NCBI RefSeq assembly: GCF_024396695.1
Contig: NZ_CP094359.1
Coordinates: 1,426,001-1,490,000 of the forward strand
DNA: 64,000 nucleotides
Direction: 5' to 3'
DNA from: Acidithiobacillus sp. YTS05
GTDB taxonomy: Bacteria; Pseudomonadota; Gammaproteobacteria; Acidithiobacillales; Acidithiobacillaceae
Shown here: positions 38,323-47,709 of the stretch, one piece after another
How the letters are laid out: every line of letters starts with the position of its first letter
Numbering within the stretch: the first letter of the stretch is position 1
Notes under the pieces: generated by a model
Databases searched by the model: none
Told to the model about the DNA's origin: nothing
The model's input: only the letters and a program-made list of their open reading frames with translations
Position numbers and translations under genes: made by a program

Positions 38323-38704
38323 GTTGCACCTCCTGCCCAAACCAGAGCTTGCTCCACTTTCGCGGCGTGAAGCGCGCCAGAATCGAAACAATGGCGATCC
38401 CGATCAGCGCTGTCATCCACGTGTCTATACGTTGCGCCGAGGCCGGCCCTGGCCCGGCGAATATGTCGATCGCCGAGAGAATCGCGCCCAGAAAAATCAC
38501 CAGCGGTCGCCAGCCGTAGGGCGTGAGTTTCGGCCAGCTGCGGGCAATAGCGCCCAGAGCCAGGGCGGCCCACAAGGCATAGGCGATTGCCAGCCCCCAA
38601 TGCCACGCCGGCAGTTGCAGGATGCTGAAAAAGTGTTGCAACAAGAAGGCGGCGTAGAGAATCCCGGCGGGTAGCCACCAACGATAGGATGAGGAGAGGT
38701 TCAT
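38294..38704 (-). CDS. Four-helix membrane protein of unknown function
   Basis: A 136-residue protein with four hydrophobic helices (about 8-30, 35-56, 64-83 and 95-112) and a basic C-terminal tail. The ATG at 38704 overlaps the der stop as ATGA, and its own end overlaps sixA, so it is translationally tied to both. I do not recognise the family. Position suggests an envelope function, as most genes of this operon (bamB, yfgM, rodZ, pilW) act at the membrane, but nothing in the sequence defines it. Confidence 0.72.
   Translation of the reverse strand: MNLSSSYRWWLPAGILYAAFLLQHFFSILQLPAWHWGLAIAYALWAALALGAIARSWPKLTPYGWRPLVIFLGAILSAIDIFAGPGPASAQRIDTWMTALIGIAIVSILARFTPRKWSKLWFGQEVQPGSRPYSSR
38328..38334 (-). 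promoter_or_regulatory. Consensus ribosome-binding site deciding the sixA start
   Basis: A perfect AGGAGGT on the minus strand, 5 bases before the CTG at 38322, with no ATG, GTG or TTG at that spacing in the sixA frame. It lies inside the coding region of the preceding membrane-protein gene. Confidence 0.75.
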
Positions 38705-40047
38705 GCGCGTGCTCCACGGCTGGCATAGGGATTCTCCCCCTGACGAAAGAGCAGACGGAGGGGGACCCCATCCAGTTTCAGCGCCGTGCGAAATGCCGTC
38801 TCCAGATAGCGCTTGTAGGCCCCAGGCAGGCGGTCGAGCTGATTGCCGTGAAAGACCAGTGTGATTGGCTGGGTACCACCCTGGTGGCAATAGCGCAGTT
38901 TGATCCGTCGACCCGCGACCAGCGGTGGCTGATGGCCGCTGACGATATCCTCCAGCAGGCGGTTGAGTTCGCCAGTGGAAAAATGTCGCTGACTGTTTTG
39001 CCATAGTTTGTCGATGCTGCGGTACAACTCTCCGACGCCGCTGCCATGCAGGGCCGAAATGCTGTGAAACGGCGCGTAGCGGAGAAAGGCCAGCCGTCGT
39101 TCCAGCTCGTCCTTGATGCGCTCGCGCGCGCGCACCTCCAAACCATCCCACTTATTCAGTACCAGAACGATCGGGCGGCCAAGTTCTACCGCGACACCCA
39201 CCAGATGCGCATCCTGATCACTGACACCAGCATGCGCGTCCATGACCATCAGCACTACGTCCGCCTCACGCAGGGCTGCGAGCGTCTTCAGCACGGTCAG
39301 CTTCTCCAACCCCTCTCCTACCCGCGCGCGCCGTCGCACGCCAGCAGTGTCGATCATTACGTAGCGCCGTCCCGCACGTTCATAGGGAATGCGGATGCTG
39401 TCGCGGGTGGTTCCCGGCTGATCGAAAACGATAACCCTTTTTTCCCCCAACATGGCGTTGACCAGGGTGGATTTTCCGACATTCGGACGTCCCAGCACCG
39501 CAATGGCTGGGCCGTCCTCCAGTTCACTCGACGTTTCGGCTCCCGTCGGTGCCTCGGCTAGCAGGGCAGAAATGGCGGTCCATAGCTGTTCCATCCCGTG
39601 ACCGTGGGCTGCGGAGAGGGTGATGGGTGTTCCCAGTCCGAGGCGGTGGAATTCCGGCAACTCTGCCACGGCATGCCGCACATCCATTTTGTTGACCAGC
39701 AGTAGTACCGGCTTACCGCTGCGCCGCAATTCCCGGGCGATTTCCTCGTCCTGGCCAGCCAGCCCCTCTTTGGCATCGACCAGGAACAGGAGGACATCGG
39801 CCTCGGCAATGGCCTGCCGCGTCTGAAGGGCCATGGCAGCGACCAGTCCCTCGCGCTCTTCCGGCTCGAAACCACCGGTATCGATAACCAGGTAATCCCG
39901 CTCTTGGTGCCGTGCCGTCCCATAATGGCGATCGCGGGTAAAACCGGGCATGTCTGCGACCAGCGCCTCCCGGGTACGGGTCAGCCGGTTGAATAGCGTG
40001 GATTTACCGACATTGGGGCGACCAACGAGTGCGAGTATTGCCGCCAT
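38701..40047 (-). CDS. der: Ribosome biogenesis GTPase Der
   Basis: Der (EngA) is an essential GTPase with two tandem G domains that matures the 50S subunit. The 448-residue protein has GRPNVGKSTLFN at residues 7-18 and a second GRPNVGKSTLVN around 184, each followed by DTGG/DTAG and NKMD/NKWD, and a C-terminal KH-like domain (about 360-448) with RRIKLRYCHQGGTQPITLVF. Start is the ATG at 40047, 5 bases after the bamB stop. It overlaps the membrane-protein gene by 4 bases. Confidence 0.97.
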   Translation of the reverse strand: MAAILALVGRPNVGKSTLFNRLTRTREALVADMPGFTRDRHYGTARHQERDYLVIDTGGFEPEEREGLVAAMALQTRQAIAEADVLLFLVDAKEGLAGQDEEIARELRRSGKPVLLLVNKMDVRHAVAELPEFHRLGLGTPITLSAAHGHGMEQLWTAISALLAEAPTGAETSSELEDGPAIAVLGRPNVGKSTLVNAMLGEKRVIVFDQPGTTRDSIRIPYERAGRRYVMIDTAGVRRRARVGEGLEKLTVLKTLAALREADVVLMVMDAHAGVSDQDAHLVGVAVELGRPIVLVLNKWDGLEVRARERIKDELERRLAFLRYAPFHSISALHGSGVGELYRSIDKLWQNSQRHFSTGELNRLLEDIVSGHQPPLVAGRRIKLRYCHQGGTQPITLVFHGNQLDRLPGAYKRYLETAFRTALKLDGVPLRLLFRQGENPYASRGARA

Positions 40048-40052
40048 GGCAA

Positions 40053-41252
40053 CTAGGGCTTCGCAAACTGCAGCTGATAGAGGGTTCCGACACCACTCAA
40101 TACGAGAAAACGATTTTTGCCAACACAGACCGGCGCGGTTTGGATCCCGCTGCTGGAGACGGTTTCCTGCCCCGTACGATGGCCGGTTTGGGGGTCGATA
40201 GTGATGACCTGACCGGCATAATTGCTGAGCAACAGTTTGCCATCACAGAGGGTCATACCGCTTAGCGACTGGCCCTTGAAACGCGTATTGCGCCACTCCA
40301 CGGTACCGCTGGCGGGATCCATGGCGTAGATCTGGCCATCGCTGCCGGCGGCAAAGAGCTTGCCATCGTGCAAAATTGGGGTGAGGAGCGTGGACATTGG
40401 GCGAGCCCAGTCTTGCTCCCCACTATCCTTGCTAAAGGCTGCTACATTCCCCTGATAGGCGGCGGCAATGACGCGATTGCCGTCCAATACCGGAGTTGCG
40501 GCGACGTCCACCATGCGCGCGAGTTCGTTGTTGCCGTGGGGGATGGCGATGGTAGCGCGCCAGAGTTCGGCGCCATCGTCGGCGTTAAGGGCAAGCAGTT
40601 TACCGTCGGCAAAACCGGTATACAGGGTCTGGCCGGAAACCACGATGCCGCTGCTTCGCCGCAGCAGCAAGGAAGGTTGCGGAAGGGAGAAAGTCCAGTC
40701 CACCGAGCCATTTTGGGCATCCAGGGCCAACAAGTGCCCATTCGACAACTGCAGGAAGAGACGCTGATTGGCCACGGTGATGGGGCTGCTTGGCTCTGCG
40801 CCCAGCTGCACATCCCAAAGTTTCTTGCCCTGTGCAGCGGAGACCGCATAGAGAGTGCCGCGATCTGTACCCACATAGACCACACCATCAGCAACTGTGG
40901 GGCCACAAGGACTCTTACCGTTCAAACGATACACCCAACGCAAACGCCCGCTACGCGAGAGAGCGAGCAGATCACCAGCGTCGTCGCTGAGATAAATTGC
41001 GTGGTCCGTCACGCGAATCTGCGTGGCGTTATAGGGGTCCAGGCGCCAGTTGCCATAGAGACGCGCCTGCCAGTCGGTGGCAAAACCGACAGTGACCTGT
41101 TCCTGGTGCATGGCCGTCATTGGCTTGGGCGCCGGCGCGGAGGGGCCAAAGGCCCAATTCCAGACACCACAACCACCCAGCGTGAAGATCATCCCAAGCA
41201 TGGCGATGGCACGCAGTCCAGTACGCATGCCGCCTGCCGTAGCATAGCTCAT
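40053..41252 (-). CDS. bamB: Outer membrane assembly lipoprotein BamB
   Basis: A 399-residue lipoprotein of the BAM complex that inserts outer-membrane beta-barrels. It has a signal peptide with lipobox FTLGGC and a beta-propeller built from PQQ-like repeats (GVVYVGTDRGTLYAVSAAQGKKLWDV, GHLLALDAQNGSVDW, GKLLALNADDGAELW and others). The ATG at 41252 overlaps the preceding stop as TGATG; a TTG one codon earlier and an ATG nine codons later (MRTGLRAIAM) are alternatives. It sits between yfgM and der as in gammaproteobacteria. Confidence 0.93.
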   Translation of the reverse strand: MSYATAGGMRTGLRAIAMLGMIFTLGGCGVWNWAFGPSAPAPKPMTAMHQEQVTVGFATDWQARLYGNWRLDPYNATQIRVTDHAIYLSDDAGDLLALSRSGRLRWVYRLNGKSPCGPTVADGVVYVGTDRGTLYAVSAAQGKKLWDVQLGAEPSSPITVANQRLFLQLSNGHLLALDAQNGSVDWTFSLPQPSLLLRRSSGIVVSGQTLYTGFADGKLLALNADDGAELWRATIAIPHGNNELARMVDVAATPVLDGNRVIAAAYQGNVAAFSKDSGEQDWARPMSTLLTPILHDGKLFAAGSDGQIYAMDPASGTVEWRNTRFKGQSLSGMTLCDGKLLLSNYAGQVITIDPQTGHRTGQETVSSSGIQTAPVCVGKNRFLVLSGVGTLYQLQFAKP

Positions 41253-41860
41253 CAAGAAACTCCCAAATTTGCCATTTTCATTTGAAGGTATACCACATAG
41301 GGGTCACTTGCGGGCAGGTGGGCGATGGCCTTTTCGTAGTCGTCGCGAGCACGGTCATCGTGTCGCAGCTTCGCTTCCGCATCGCCGCGCAACTCCCAAT
41401 CCACCGCTGCAAAGGCGCCATCGGGCTTCTGCAACAACTCCAACGCCTGCTGATTTTTTCCGTTATCCACATACAATCGCGCCAGCGCGCTACGCGCCAG
41501 CCCCTGCATCCCCTCGGGCAGGTCAGCTTGTCGGGTCAGCTGCAGTAGCTGCCCTTCTGCCTTGTCATCCTGCTTGGCATCGATGTCGAGCCGAGCCAGA
41601 TAGAACCTCGCCATACTGGCGTAGGGGGTAGCCGAATAATCATGGATCAGGGTTTCGGCGCTGGCGCGGGCCGTGGCGTCGTTGCCACTTGCCAGGCTAT
41701 CACTCAGCTCGCTGTACAGAACCGCTGCGCGTTCGACTTGATGCCGCTGGTATTTGTCGTAGGCAAAAAACGCCAGCACCCCGGCGATGATCAGCACGAA
41801 GACTATGATCAACAGCTTACGATGACGTTGGAGGAGTTCAGTAAAGTCGGGGCCAGTCAT
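41252..41860 (-). CDS. YfgM-like tetratricopeptide protein
   Basis: A 202-residue protein with one N-terminal membrane helix (about residues 17-35, LLIIVFVLIIAGVLAFFAY) and TPR-like helical repeats in the periplasmic part (SMARFYLARLDIDAKQDD, ARSALARLYVDNGKNQQALELLQ, ELRGDAEAKLRHDDRARDDYEKAIA). This matches YfgM, an ancillary SecYEG-associated chaperone protein. Its place between hisS and bamB is the conserved one. It follows hisS by 44 bases. Confidence 0.88.
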   Translation of the reverse strand: MTGPDFTELLQRHRKLLIIVFVLIIAGVLAFFAYDKYQRHQVERAAVLYSELSDSLASGNDATARASAETLIHDYSATPYASMARFYLARLDIDAKQDDKAEGQLLQLTRQADLPEGMQGLARSALARLYVDNGKNQQALELLQKPDGAFAAVDWELRGDAEAKLRHDDRARDDYEKAIAHLPASDPYVVYLQMKMANLGVS

Positions 41861-41904
41861 GAGGTTTTTGCCTGTGGCGTTTGCCGCGTAGTATGGAGGG
41901 GGAG

Positions 41905-43173
41905 CTAGGGGAAATCAACGCCGAGGGTTGCCAAAGCACGCGGCAGTTCTGCCCAGGGGCCGCGCCACTCGCCCTGTCCCTCTTGTTCCTTGAGGAGAAT
42001 ATCGCCGCCCGTCAGGTCGCTGCCGCCCAGTAATACCTGGTAACGTGCTGCGCTGCGCTGCGCCTGTTTTAGCAAGGATTTCACCGAGCCCGGCCCGGCT
42101 ACCACGACACTGAGACCCTGGCTGCGCAACTCCTCAGCGCGCTGGAAGACGGCTGACAATGCGGGCTCATCCAGGGCACCGAGAAAAAGTGCGGGACCCG
42201 TCGAGGATTCGCTCGCCTGCGTCAGCGACCGCAGCGCGAGAATCCGCTCCATACCCAGGGCAAAACCGATAGCCGGTGTTTCCGGACCGCCCAGTTGCGC
42301 CACCAGGCCATCGTAGCGACCACCGGCAAGGACCGTACCCTGCGAACCCAGGCCGTCTGCTACCCATTCGAAAACAGTCCGATGGTAATAGTCGAGACCA
42401 CGCACCAGGCGCGGGTTGATCGTATAGGCAATATCCATGGCCTGCAGTAGTTCCTGCAAAGCCACGAAGTGTGCGGCCGACTCCGGATCGAGATGTTGCA
42501 GCAACTGCGGAGCACCACGGGCGATCTCCTGACAGGACGCAATCTTGCAGTCGAGCACGCGCAGGGGGTTACGCTCCAGCCGCTCTTGACAATCGTTGCA
42601 GAGTTGTTGCGCATGAGGACGCAGGTACGCGAGAAGAATTTCGCGGTAGCCGGCGCGCGACTCGGGCGTGCCCAGGGAATTGAGCTGTAGCTGGGCAGGA
42701 ATCCCGGCGCTGGCCAATAGTCGCGCCGACAGCGCAATGATCTCGGCATCTGCGCTGGCACCCGCAATGCCAAAGAACTCGACGCCGAGCTGGTGAAACT
42801 GGCGATAGCGACCACGTTGTGGGCGTTCATGGCGAAACATCGGCCCCATATAGTAGAGCCTGGGGGTCTGCCCGCGCAGGGCACCATGCTCGATCAACGC
42901 GCGCACCACACCAGCGGTGCCCTCGGGACGCAGGGTCAGGGAGTCCCCATTGCGGTCAGCAAAGGTGTACATTTCCTTCTGCACGATATCCGTGACATCA
43001 CCGATGGCACGGGCAAAGAGTGCGCTTTGCTCGACGATGGGCACGCGGATCTCGGCACAGCCATATTGCGCCAGCACGCTGCGGAAAGATTGCTCGAGTT
43101 GTTGCCAAGCGCCACTTTCCGGCGGAAGGATGTCGTTCATCCCCCGCACGGCGCTGAGGGTCGTTTTTGCCAA
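41905..43173 (-). CDS. hisS: Histidyl-tRNA synthetase
   Basis: A 422-residue class II synthetase. It begins with AVRGMNDILPPESGAWQQLE (motif 1 region), has RPEGTAGVVRALIEHG, motif 2 MFRHERPQRGRYRQFHQLG, the histidine motifs LVRGLDYYHRTVFEW and AGGRYDGLVAQLGG, motif 3 GFALGMERILAL, and a C-terminal anticodon-binding domain. These synthetase residues are intact, in contrast with the hisZ gene at 24414-25634. It lies between ispG and yfgM. Confidence 0.97.
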   Translation of the reverse strand: MAKTTLSAVRGMNDILPPESGAWQQLEQSFRSVLAQYGCAEIRVPIVEQSALFARAIGDVTDIVQKEMYTFADRNGDSLTLRPEGTAGVVRALIEHGALRGQTPRLYYMGPMFRHERPQRGRYRQFHQLGVEFFGIAGASADAEIIALSARLLASAGIPAQLQLNSLGTPESRAGYREILLAYLRPHAQQLCNDCQERLERNPLRVLDCKIASCQEIARGAPQLLQHLDPESAAHFVALQELLQAMDIAYTINPRLVRGLDYYHRTVFEWVADGLGSQGTVLAGGRYDGLVAQLGGPETPAIGFALGMERILALRSLTQASESSTGPALFLGALDEPALSAVFQRAEELRSQGLSVVVAGPGSVKSLLKQAQRSAARYQVLLGGSDLTGGDILLKEQEGQGEWRGPWAELPRALATLGVDFP

Positions 43174-43185
43174 GAAGAATCGTCC

Positions 43186-44286
43186 TCAGGCTTCGTTACG
43201 GGCGGCGCGACGCTCTGCCACTTCGGCGCGAATCCGTTTCTCGAGGACGTCGACGATATCCTGGTTCTCGATCCGATCCACCTGCTTGCCGCGGTAATAG
43301 AGGATGCTGCGTTTGTCTCCGCCGGTCAGTCCGATATCCGCTTCTTTGGCCTCGCCGATGCCATTGACCACACAGCCGATCACCGATACGTCCATGGGTT
43401 CAAGGATGTCTTCCAGGCGCCCTTCCAAGGCATTGATGGTTTTGATGACGTCGAACTCCTGTCGCGAACAGGACGGACAGGCGATCAGATTGATCCCCTT
43501 TTGGCGCAGATGCAGGCTCTTGAGGATATCGAAGCCGACGCGAATCTCCTCGACCGGGTCCGCCGCCAGCGATACGCGGATGGTATCACCAATGCCTTCG
43601 TTGAGAAGCAGACCCAGACCGATGGCAGATTTCACGGTCCCGGAACGCAGACCGCCCGCCTCGGTGATGCCAAGGTGCAATGGATAATCGACTTTCTGCG
43701 CGAGCAGACGATAGGCATCCACGGCGAGGAAAACGTCCGATGCCTTGACGCTGATTTTCACGTCATGAAAGTTCAGCTCATCGAGGATGGCAACATGCCG
43801 CAAAGCCGACTCTACGAGCGCCTCTGGTGTCGGTTCACCATACTTTTCCTGCAGATCTTTTTCGAGGCTGCCGGCATTCACCCCAATGCGGATGGGAATG
43901 CCTTTGTCTTTCGCCATCTCCACGACCAGCCGTGCTTTATCGATCGCACCGATATTGCCGGGATTGATGCGCAGGCCATCCACGCCATCCGTCATCACCT
44001 GCAAGGCAATGCGGTGATCAAAATGGATATCGGCAACCAGCGGGACTTCAACCTGCGCGCGAATGGCCTTGAACGCTTCGGCTGCCTCCATACTGGGAAC
44101 GGACACGCGAACAATGTCGGCACCGACTGCCTCGAGCCGCTGAATCTGCGCGACCGTGGCAGCCACATCGCGGGTTTCGGTGTTGGTCATGCTTTGCACG
44201 GAAATCGGCGCGTCGCCCCCAATGGCGACCTTGCCTACATGGATCTGCCGGCTTTTACGACGCTGAATGGGTGACTGATGTTGCAT
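43186..44286 (-). CDS. ispG: 4-hydroxy-3-methylbut-2-enyl diphosphate synthase
   Basis: IspG converts MEcPP to HMBPP in the MEP isoprenoid pathway using a [4Fe-4S] cluster. The 366-residue protein has a TIM-barrel ([53 protein letters not shown]) and the C-terminal cluster cysteines in [13 protein letters not shown] and [19 protein letters not shown]. The ATG at 44286 lies within the end of rodZ (32-base overlap). Length is normal for the bacterial two-domain form. Confidence 0.97.
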   Translation of the reverse strand: MQHQSPIQRRKSRQIHVGKVAIGGDAPISVQSMTNTETRDVAATVAQIQRLEAVGADIVRVSVPSMEAAEAFKAIRAQVEVPLVADIHFDHRIALQVMTDGVDGLRINPGNIGAIDKARLVVEMAKDKGIPIRIGVNAGSLEKDLQEKYGEPTPEALVESALRHVAILDELNFHDVKISVKASDVFLAVDAYRLLAQKVDYPLHLGITEAGGLRSGTVKSAIGLGLLLNEGIGDTIRVSLAADPVEEIRVGFDILKSLHLRQKGINLIACPSCSRQEFDVIKTINALEGRLEDILEPMDVSVIGCVVNGIGEAKEADIGLTGGDKRSILYYRGKQVDRIENQDIVDVLEKRIRAEVAERRAARNEA

Positions 44287-45241
44287 GCGCTACCTCGCTG
44301 AAAGTAGATATGTCGCTTGCCACCGCTACGCCAGCAGAAGAGGCAGTGGCGGCGGAGGGACGAGAAGATTGCTGCGATTGTGCCGCGGCCAGAGGGGTTG
44401 GAGCAAGTTTTGCCGAGTTTGACGAGGCCGTGACCGGCGCCATACCCACCTGCATCCGCGCCACATTCAGGGCATTGGCCGGAAGGGTGACGGGTTTCCC
44501 CGCATAGGTAATTTGCACCGCACTGGCCTTCCCTACCAGTATACGATACGGTGGCTGCCCTTGCGTTACCGAAACGTCCTGTCCTGCCCTGCCGAGGGTG
44601 GAAAGTACAATGTTGCCACTGGCGTCGCGCACCTGCACCCAACAATCTCCGGTAAAATGAAAGGCCAAAGCGCCCACCTGGGAAGACAGTGTGCTTGCCG
44701 TTACCGAAGTTGTCGCAGCGGTTGCTGCCGGTGAGAAGGCCGAGCCGGTAAGCGCTGCCGGTTCCGCTGGGGTAGACATGACGACTTGTGCAGCACTGTG
44801 CTGGGCAGCCGATACACTGGTCGCAGTCGCAACCGGCGCCGGTGAGGAGGTCGATCCACCTCTGCCCCAGAGCCACCAACCAAGAAGAATCAGGGCAACG
44901 GCAAGCAGAAGGGAAAAAAACAGCATCTTGCCGCTGTAGTCCAGAAGCGGGAGTTCGCTGCGCGGCAGTACCACCTTGCTTGCTTCCAGGCCAGAACCGC
45001 CTTGGTAACGATCATAGGCGGCCAGCAAGGGCTCCACGTCGAGATCGAGAAGACGTGCGTAGTTGCGCAGATATCCCCGTGCAAATGCGGCGCCCGGCAA
45101 TTCGTCGAAGCGTCCCTCCTCCAATGCCGTGATCTGGGTGCTGGTGATGTGCAGTTTCTGTGCGGCCTGCGCCAGATCCCAGCCGCGCGCGACTCGGGCC
45201 GATCGCAGTTGCGCCAAGAGTTCAACAAATCCTTCATCCAT
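44255..45241 (-). CDS. rodZ: Cytoskeletal protein RodZ
   Basis: A 328-residue bitopic protein that links MreB to the membrane. It has an N-terminal helix-turn-helix (about residues 6-75, [22 protein letters not shown]), a membrane helix (about 105-126), an Ala/Thr/Ser-rich periplasmic linker and a DUF4115 beta-domain ([21 protein letters not shown]...[16 protein letters not shown]). The C-terminal tail of about 65 residues is again low-complexity Ser/Ala. The ATG at 45241 overlaps the pilW stop by 8 bases; longer in-frame starts would run through pilW. Confidence 0.92.
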   Translation of the reverse strand: MDEGFVELLAQLRSARVARGWDLAQAAQKLHITSTQITALEEGRFDELPGAAFARGYLRNYARLLDLDVEPLLAAYDRYQGGSGLEASKVVLPRSELPLLDYSGKMLFFSLLLAVALILLGWWLWGRGGSTSSPAPVATATSVSAAQHSAAQVVMSTPAEPAALTGSAFSPAATAATTSVTASTLSSQVGALAFHFTGDCWVQVRDASGNIVLSTLGRAGQDVSVTQGQPPYRILVGKASAVQITYAGKPVTLPANALNVARMQVGMAPVTASSNSAKLAPTPLAAAQSQQSSRPSAATASSAGVAVASDISTFSEVAHATSVTHSAS

Positions 45242-46094
45242 TGCTGTCGGCACCATGCTCCAGCAGCAACGATTGCGCCTCTTTTCCTGCTGCGGAATAG
45301 GGATCGGCATTGACACAACGCTCCCACAGGGAACGTGCCTGAACCGGCTGCCCTTGTTGCCAGGCGATCCGGCCTGCGAGGAGCAGTGCCTGCGCATTGT
45401 TCGGTTCCTGCGCCAGCACCCCCTGCAGATGCCCATAAGCGGCCGGGAAATTTTTGTCCTGGTATTCCATTTCTGCCCATAGCAACAAGGCGGGGGGATA
45501 ACCAGGCTTGAAGTAGAGCGCCTTCTGCAAGGCAACAATGGCCAGGTTGTTTTGCTTCAACCCGCGGTAGGCAGCCGCGAGATTGGTCCAGGCATACTCC
45601 GGCGTATTGTATAAAGGATCTTTAGTGGCCTTGCTGAGCTGTTGTATCGCAGCAGAGAATTTACCCTGTTCCAGAAGGAACGCACCATAATTATTCAAAA
45701 ATTCTGGGTTGCCGGGCTCGTCACTCAGGGCGCTCTGGAACGCGCTTTCAGCCAGCGCTGCCTCGCCCAGCGCCTGATAGGCCAGACCCAGAACATTATA
45801 GGCATCGCCGTGCTTGCCGGGCAGACTGATGGCCTGTTTCAGCTCCCGCACCGCCGCGCGGGGATGCCCACCCTGGAGATACGCAGTCCCAAGAGAAGTG
45901 TAAATGGCTACCTGATCTGGTGGCGCCGAATGGAGCGAGGCGGCTGGATTCGGTGGTGCATTACGTGCCGCCGCCGCTGCCTCCTCTGCGGGAGTGGGTT
46001 TTTCGTGACCGGAAAACAGGGCACAGGCACTGCTCGAAAGAACCATACCGACGAACAGGAGCGTGCGGATACGGATAGAATCACGTCTTTGCAT
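45234..46094 (-). CDS. pilW: Type IV pilus biogenesis/stability lipoprotein PilW (PilF)
   Basis: A 286-residue lipoprotein with signal peptide and lipobox SSSAC (Cys24), then a Pro/Ala-rich linker and six or so tetratricopeptide repeats (YTSLGTAYLQGGHPRAAVRELKQAI, AYNVLGLAYQALGEAALAE, FLNNYGAFLLEQGKFSAAIQQLSKA, AWTNLAAAYRGLKQNNLAIVALQKAL). PilW/PilF helps assemble the PilQ secretin. Its place between rlmN and rodZ is conserved. The ATG follows the rlmN stop by 3 bases. Confidence 0.9.
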   Translation of the reverse strand: MQRRDSIRIRTLLFVGMVLSSSACALFSGHEKPTPAEEAAAAARNAPPNPAASLHSAPPDQVAIYTSLGTAYLQGGHPRAAVRELKQAISLPGKHGDAYNVLGLAYQALGEAALAESAFQSALSDEPGNPEFLNNYGAFLLEQGKFSAAIQQLSKATKDPLYNTPEYAWTNLAAAYRGLKQNNLAIVALQKALYFKPGYPPALLLWAEMEYQDKNFPAAYGHLQGVLAQEPNNAQALLLAGRIAWQQGQPVQARSLWERCVNADPYSAAGKEAQSLLLEHGADSNG

Positions 46095-46097
46095 GGG

Positions 46098-47186
46098 TCA
46101 ATTGAGCACCTGAAGAGGAATGCTACGCCGCCCCCGTTGGACTTGCCCGGCAAGCTGGCCGCAGGCGGCAGCGATGTCGTCACCGCGTGTCTTGCGCGTG
46201 ACGGTCATCAGCCCGGCACGCAGAATGATCTCGCGAAAGGCGTCGATGCGGGCGGGAGAGCTGCGCCGATAGCGCGATTCCGGAAAGGGATTGAAGGGGA
46301 TCAGGTTCACTAGCGCCGGGATTCCGGCCAACAGGCGTACCAGCTCCCGGGCATGCTGATCCTGATCATTGACGCCCTCCAGCATCACGTACTCGAAGGT
46401 GATCCGTCGCCGTGGCGGGAGAGGATACGCGCGACAGGCCAGTAGAAGCTCAGCGAGGGGATAATGGCGATTGATGGGGACAAGCTCATCGCGAATGTCA
46501 TCGCGGGTGGCGTGCAGACTGATTGCGAGGTTGACTGGGCTTTCCCGCCCCAACTGCGCCAAGCCCGGCAGCACCCCCGCGGTGCTGACGGTCACCCGGC
46601 GCGAGCTGAGACCGTAACCGTAGTCATCCAAGAGCAGGCGGATAGCGGGCAGCACCTGCTTCAGATTGAGGAGCGGTTCGCCCATACCCATGAAGACGAC
46701 GTTACTGATCGCATCAAGGCCAAGAACACGCCGCGCAACGCGAATCTGCGCAATGATCTCGTGGGTTTCCAGATTACGACTGAGACCCTGCGCGCCCGTG
46801 GCGCAGAAACTGCAGGCGAGGGAGCAGCCGACCTGGGAGGAGATGCACAGGGTGCCGCGCTCCTCTTCGGGAATGAAAACCGTTTCAATGGCATTCCCGT
46901 CGCTCAATCCCAGCAACCATTTGCGCGTACCATCGGCGGCGAGCTGCTCGCGCAGCACCTCGAGTTCCCCGGTTTCGCAGCTCTCCTCCAGTCGCGCACG
47001 CAAGGTCTTGCTGACGTTGCTCATTTGCGCAAAGTCGCTGACCTGGCGGGCGTGCAGCCATTGCAAAACCTGGGCAGCGCGAAAGCGCGGTTCGCCCCAC
47101 GAGACGAACAGCGCTTCCAGCCCGGCCCGGTCAAGCCCCAGGAGTTTGGGGCGATCAGAGGCGCTCACCGGCGCAGGAACGCTCAT
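46098..47186 (-). CDS. rlmN: 23S rRNA/tRNA (adenine-C2)-methyltransferase RlmN
   Basis: A radical-SAM enzyme that methylates A2503 of 23S rRNA and A37 of some tRNAs. In the 362-residue form the cluster cysteines are C121, C125 and C128 ([12 protein letters not shown]), with [29 protein letters not shown] and the C-terminal catalytic Cys in [14 protein letters not shown] start it at the ATG at 47186, which overlaps the ndk stop by 4 bases; a longer in-frame option would extend into ndk. Second gene of the ndk operon. Confidence 0.96.
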   Translation of the reverse strand: MSVPAPVSASDRPKLLGLDRAGLEALFVSWGEPRFRAAQVLQWLHARQVSDFAQMSNVSKTLRARLEESCETGELEVLREQLAADGTRKWLLGLSDGNAIETVFIPEEERGTLCISSQVGCSLACSFCATGAQGLSRNLETHEIIAQIRVARRVLGLDAISNVVFMGMGEPLLNLKQVLPAIRLLLDDYGYGLSSRRVTVSTAGVLPGLAQLGRESPVNLAISLHATRDDIRDELVPINRHYPLAELLLACRAYPLPPRRRITFEYVMLEGVNDQDQHARELVRLLAGIPALVNLIPFNPFPESRYRRSSPARIDAFREIILRAGLMTVTRKTRGDDIAAACGQLAGQVQRGRRSIPLQVLN

Positions 47187-47611
47187 GAGCGTGGGCACAA
47201 CTCCCGTTGTGAGAAGAAGTAGGAAATTTCCCAAGCGGCCGTCTCGGCACTGTCGGAGCCATGCACGGCGTTGGCGTCGATACTTTCGGCAAAGTCCGCG
47301 CGAATGGTGCCGGGGGCGGCATCCTTGGGGTTGGTGGCACCCATCAGATCACGGTTTTTGGCAATGGCATTCTCCCCTTCCAGAACCGACACCAGGACCG
47401 GACCGCTGCTCATGAAGGCGCACAATTCGCCGTAAAAGGGACGTTGCTTGTGCACCGCATAAAACCCACCAGCGTCTTCGGCGCTGAGCTGCAGCATGCG
47501 GGCCGCAACGACCTGCAAACCCGTATTTTCGAAACGACTCAGAATGGCTCCAATGGCATTTTTCTGGACGGCATCGGGTTTGATGATGGAAAGGGTGCGT
47601 TCAAGAGCCAT
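47183..47611 (-). CDS. ndk: Nucleoside diphosphate kinase
   Basis: A 142-residue enzyme that balances NTP pools. It has [15 protein letters not shown] at the N-terminus and the phospho-histidine His117 in NAVHGSDS. I start it at the ATG at 47611 because GAGGA lies 6 bases upstream; the TTT-containing codons before it lack a ribosome site. It heads the operon ndk-rlmN-pilW-rodZ-ispG-hisS-yfgM-bamB-der-(membrane protein)-sixA, and a good promoter lies 36-64 bases upstream. Confidence 0.97.
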   Translation of the reverse strand: MALERTLSIIKPDAVQKNAIGAILSRFENTGLQVVAARMLQLSAEDAGGFYAVHKQRPFYGELCAFMSSGPVLVSVLEGENAIAKNRDLMGATNPKDAAPGTIRADFAESIDANAVHGSDSAETAAWEISYFFSQRELCPRS

Positions 47612-47646
47612 AAACATCCTCTTTAGTTAGGCTATAAAATGGCGCA

Positions 47647-47675
47647 ATCCTATCATTAGGCGCTTCCCGGAGCAA
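47647..47675 (-). promoter_or_regulatory. Candidate sigma70 promoter of the ndk operon
   Basis: On the minus strand TTGCTC (47675-47670) and TAGGAT (47652-47647) with a 17-base spacer, 36 bases before the ndk ATG. Confidence 0.5.
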
Positions 47676-47709
47676 TTTTCCTAGGCAATGGCCGCTGTCT
47701 TCCTGGCGA

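Noticed and set aside
42793..44274. 493-codon open frame on the plus strand
   Set aside because: Antisense to hisS and ispG, both with intact motifs; no ribosome site or family pattern.
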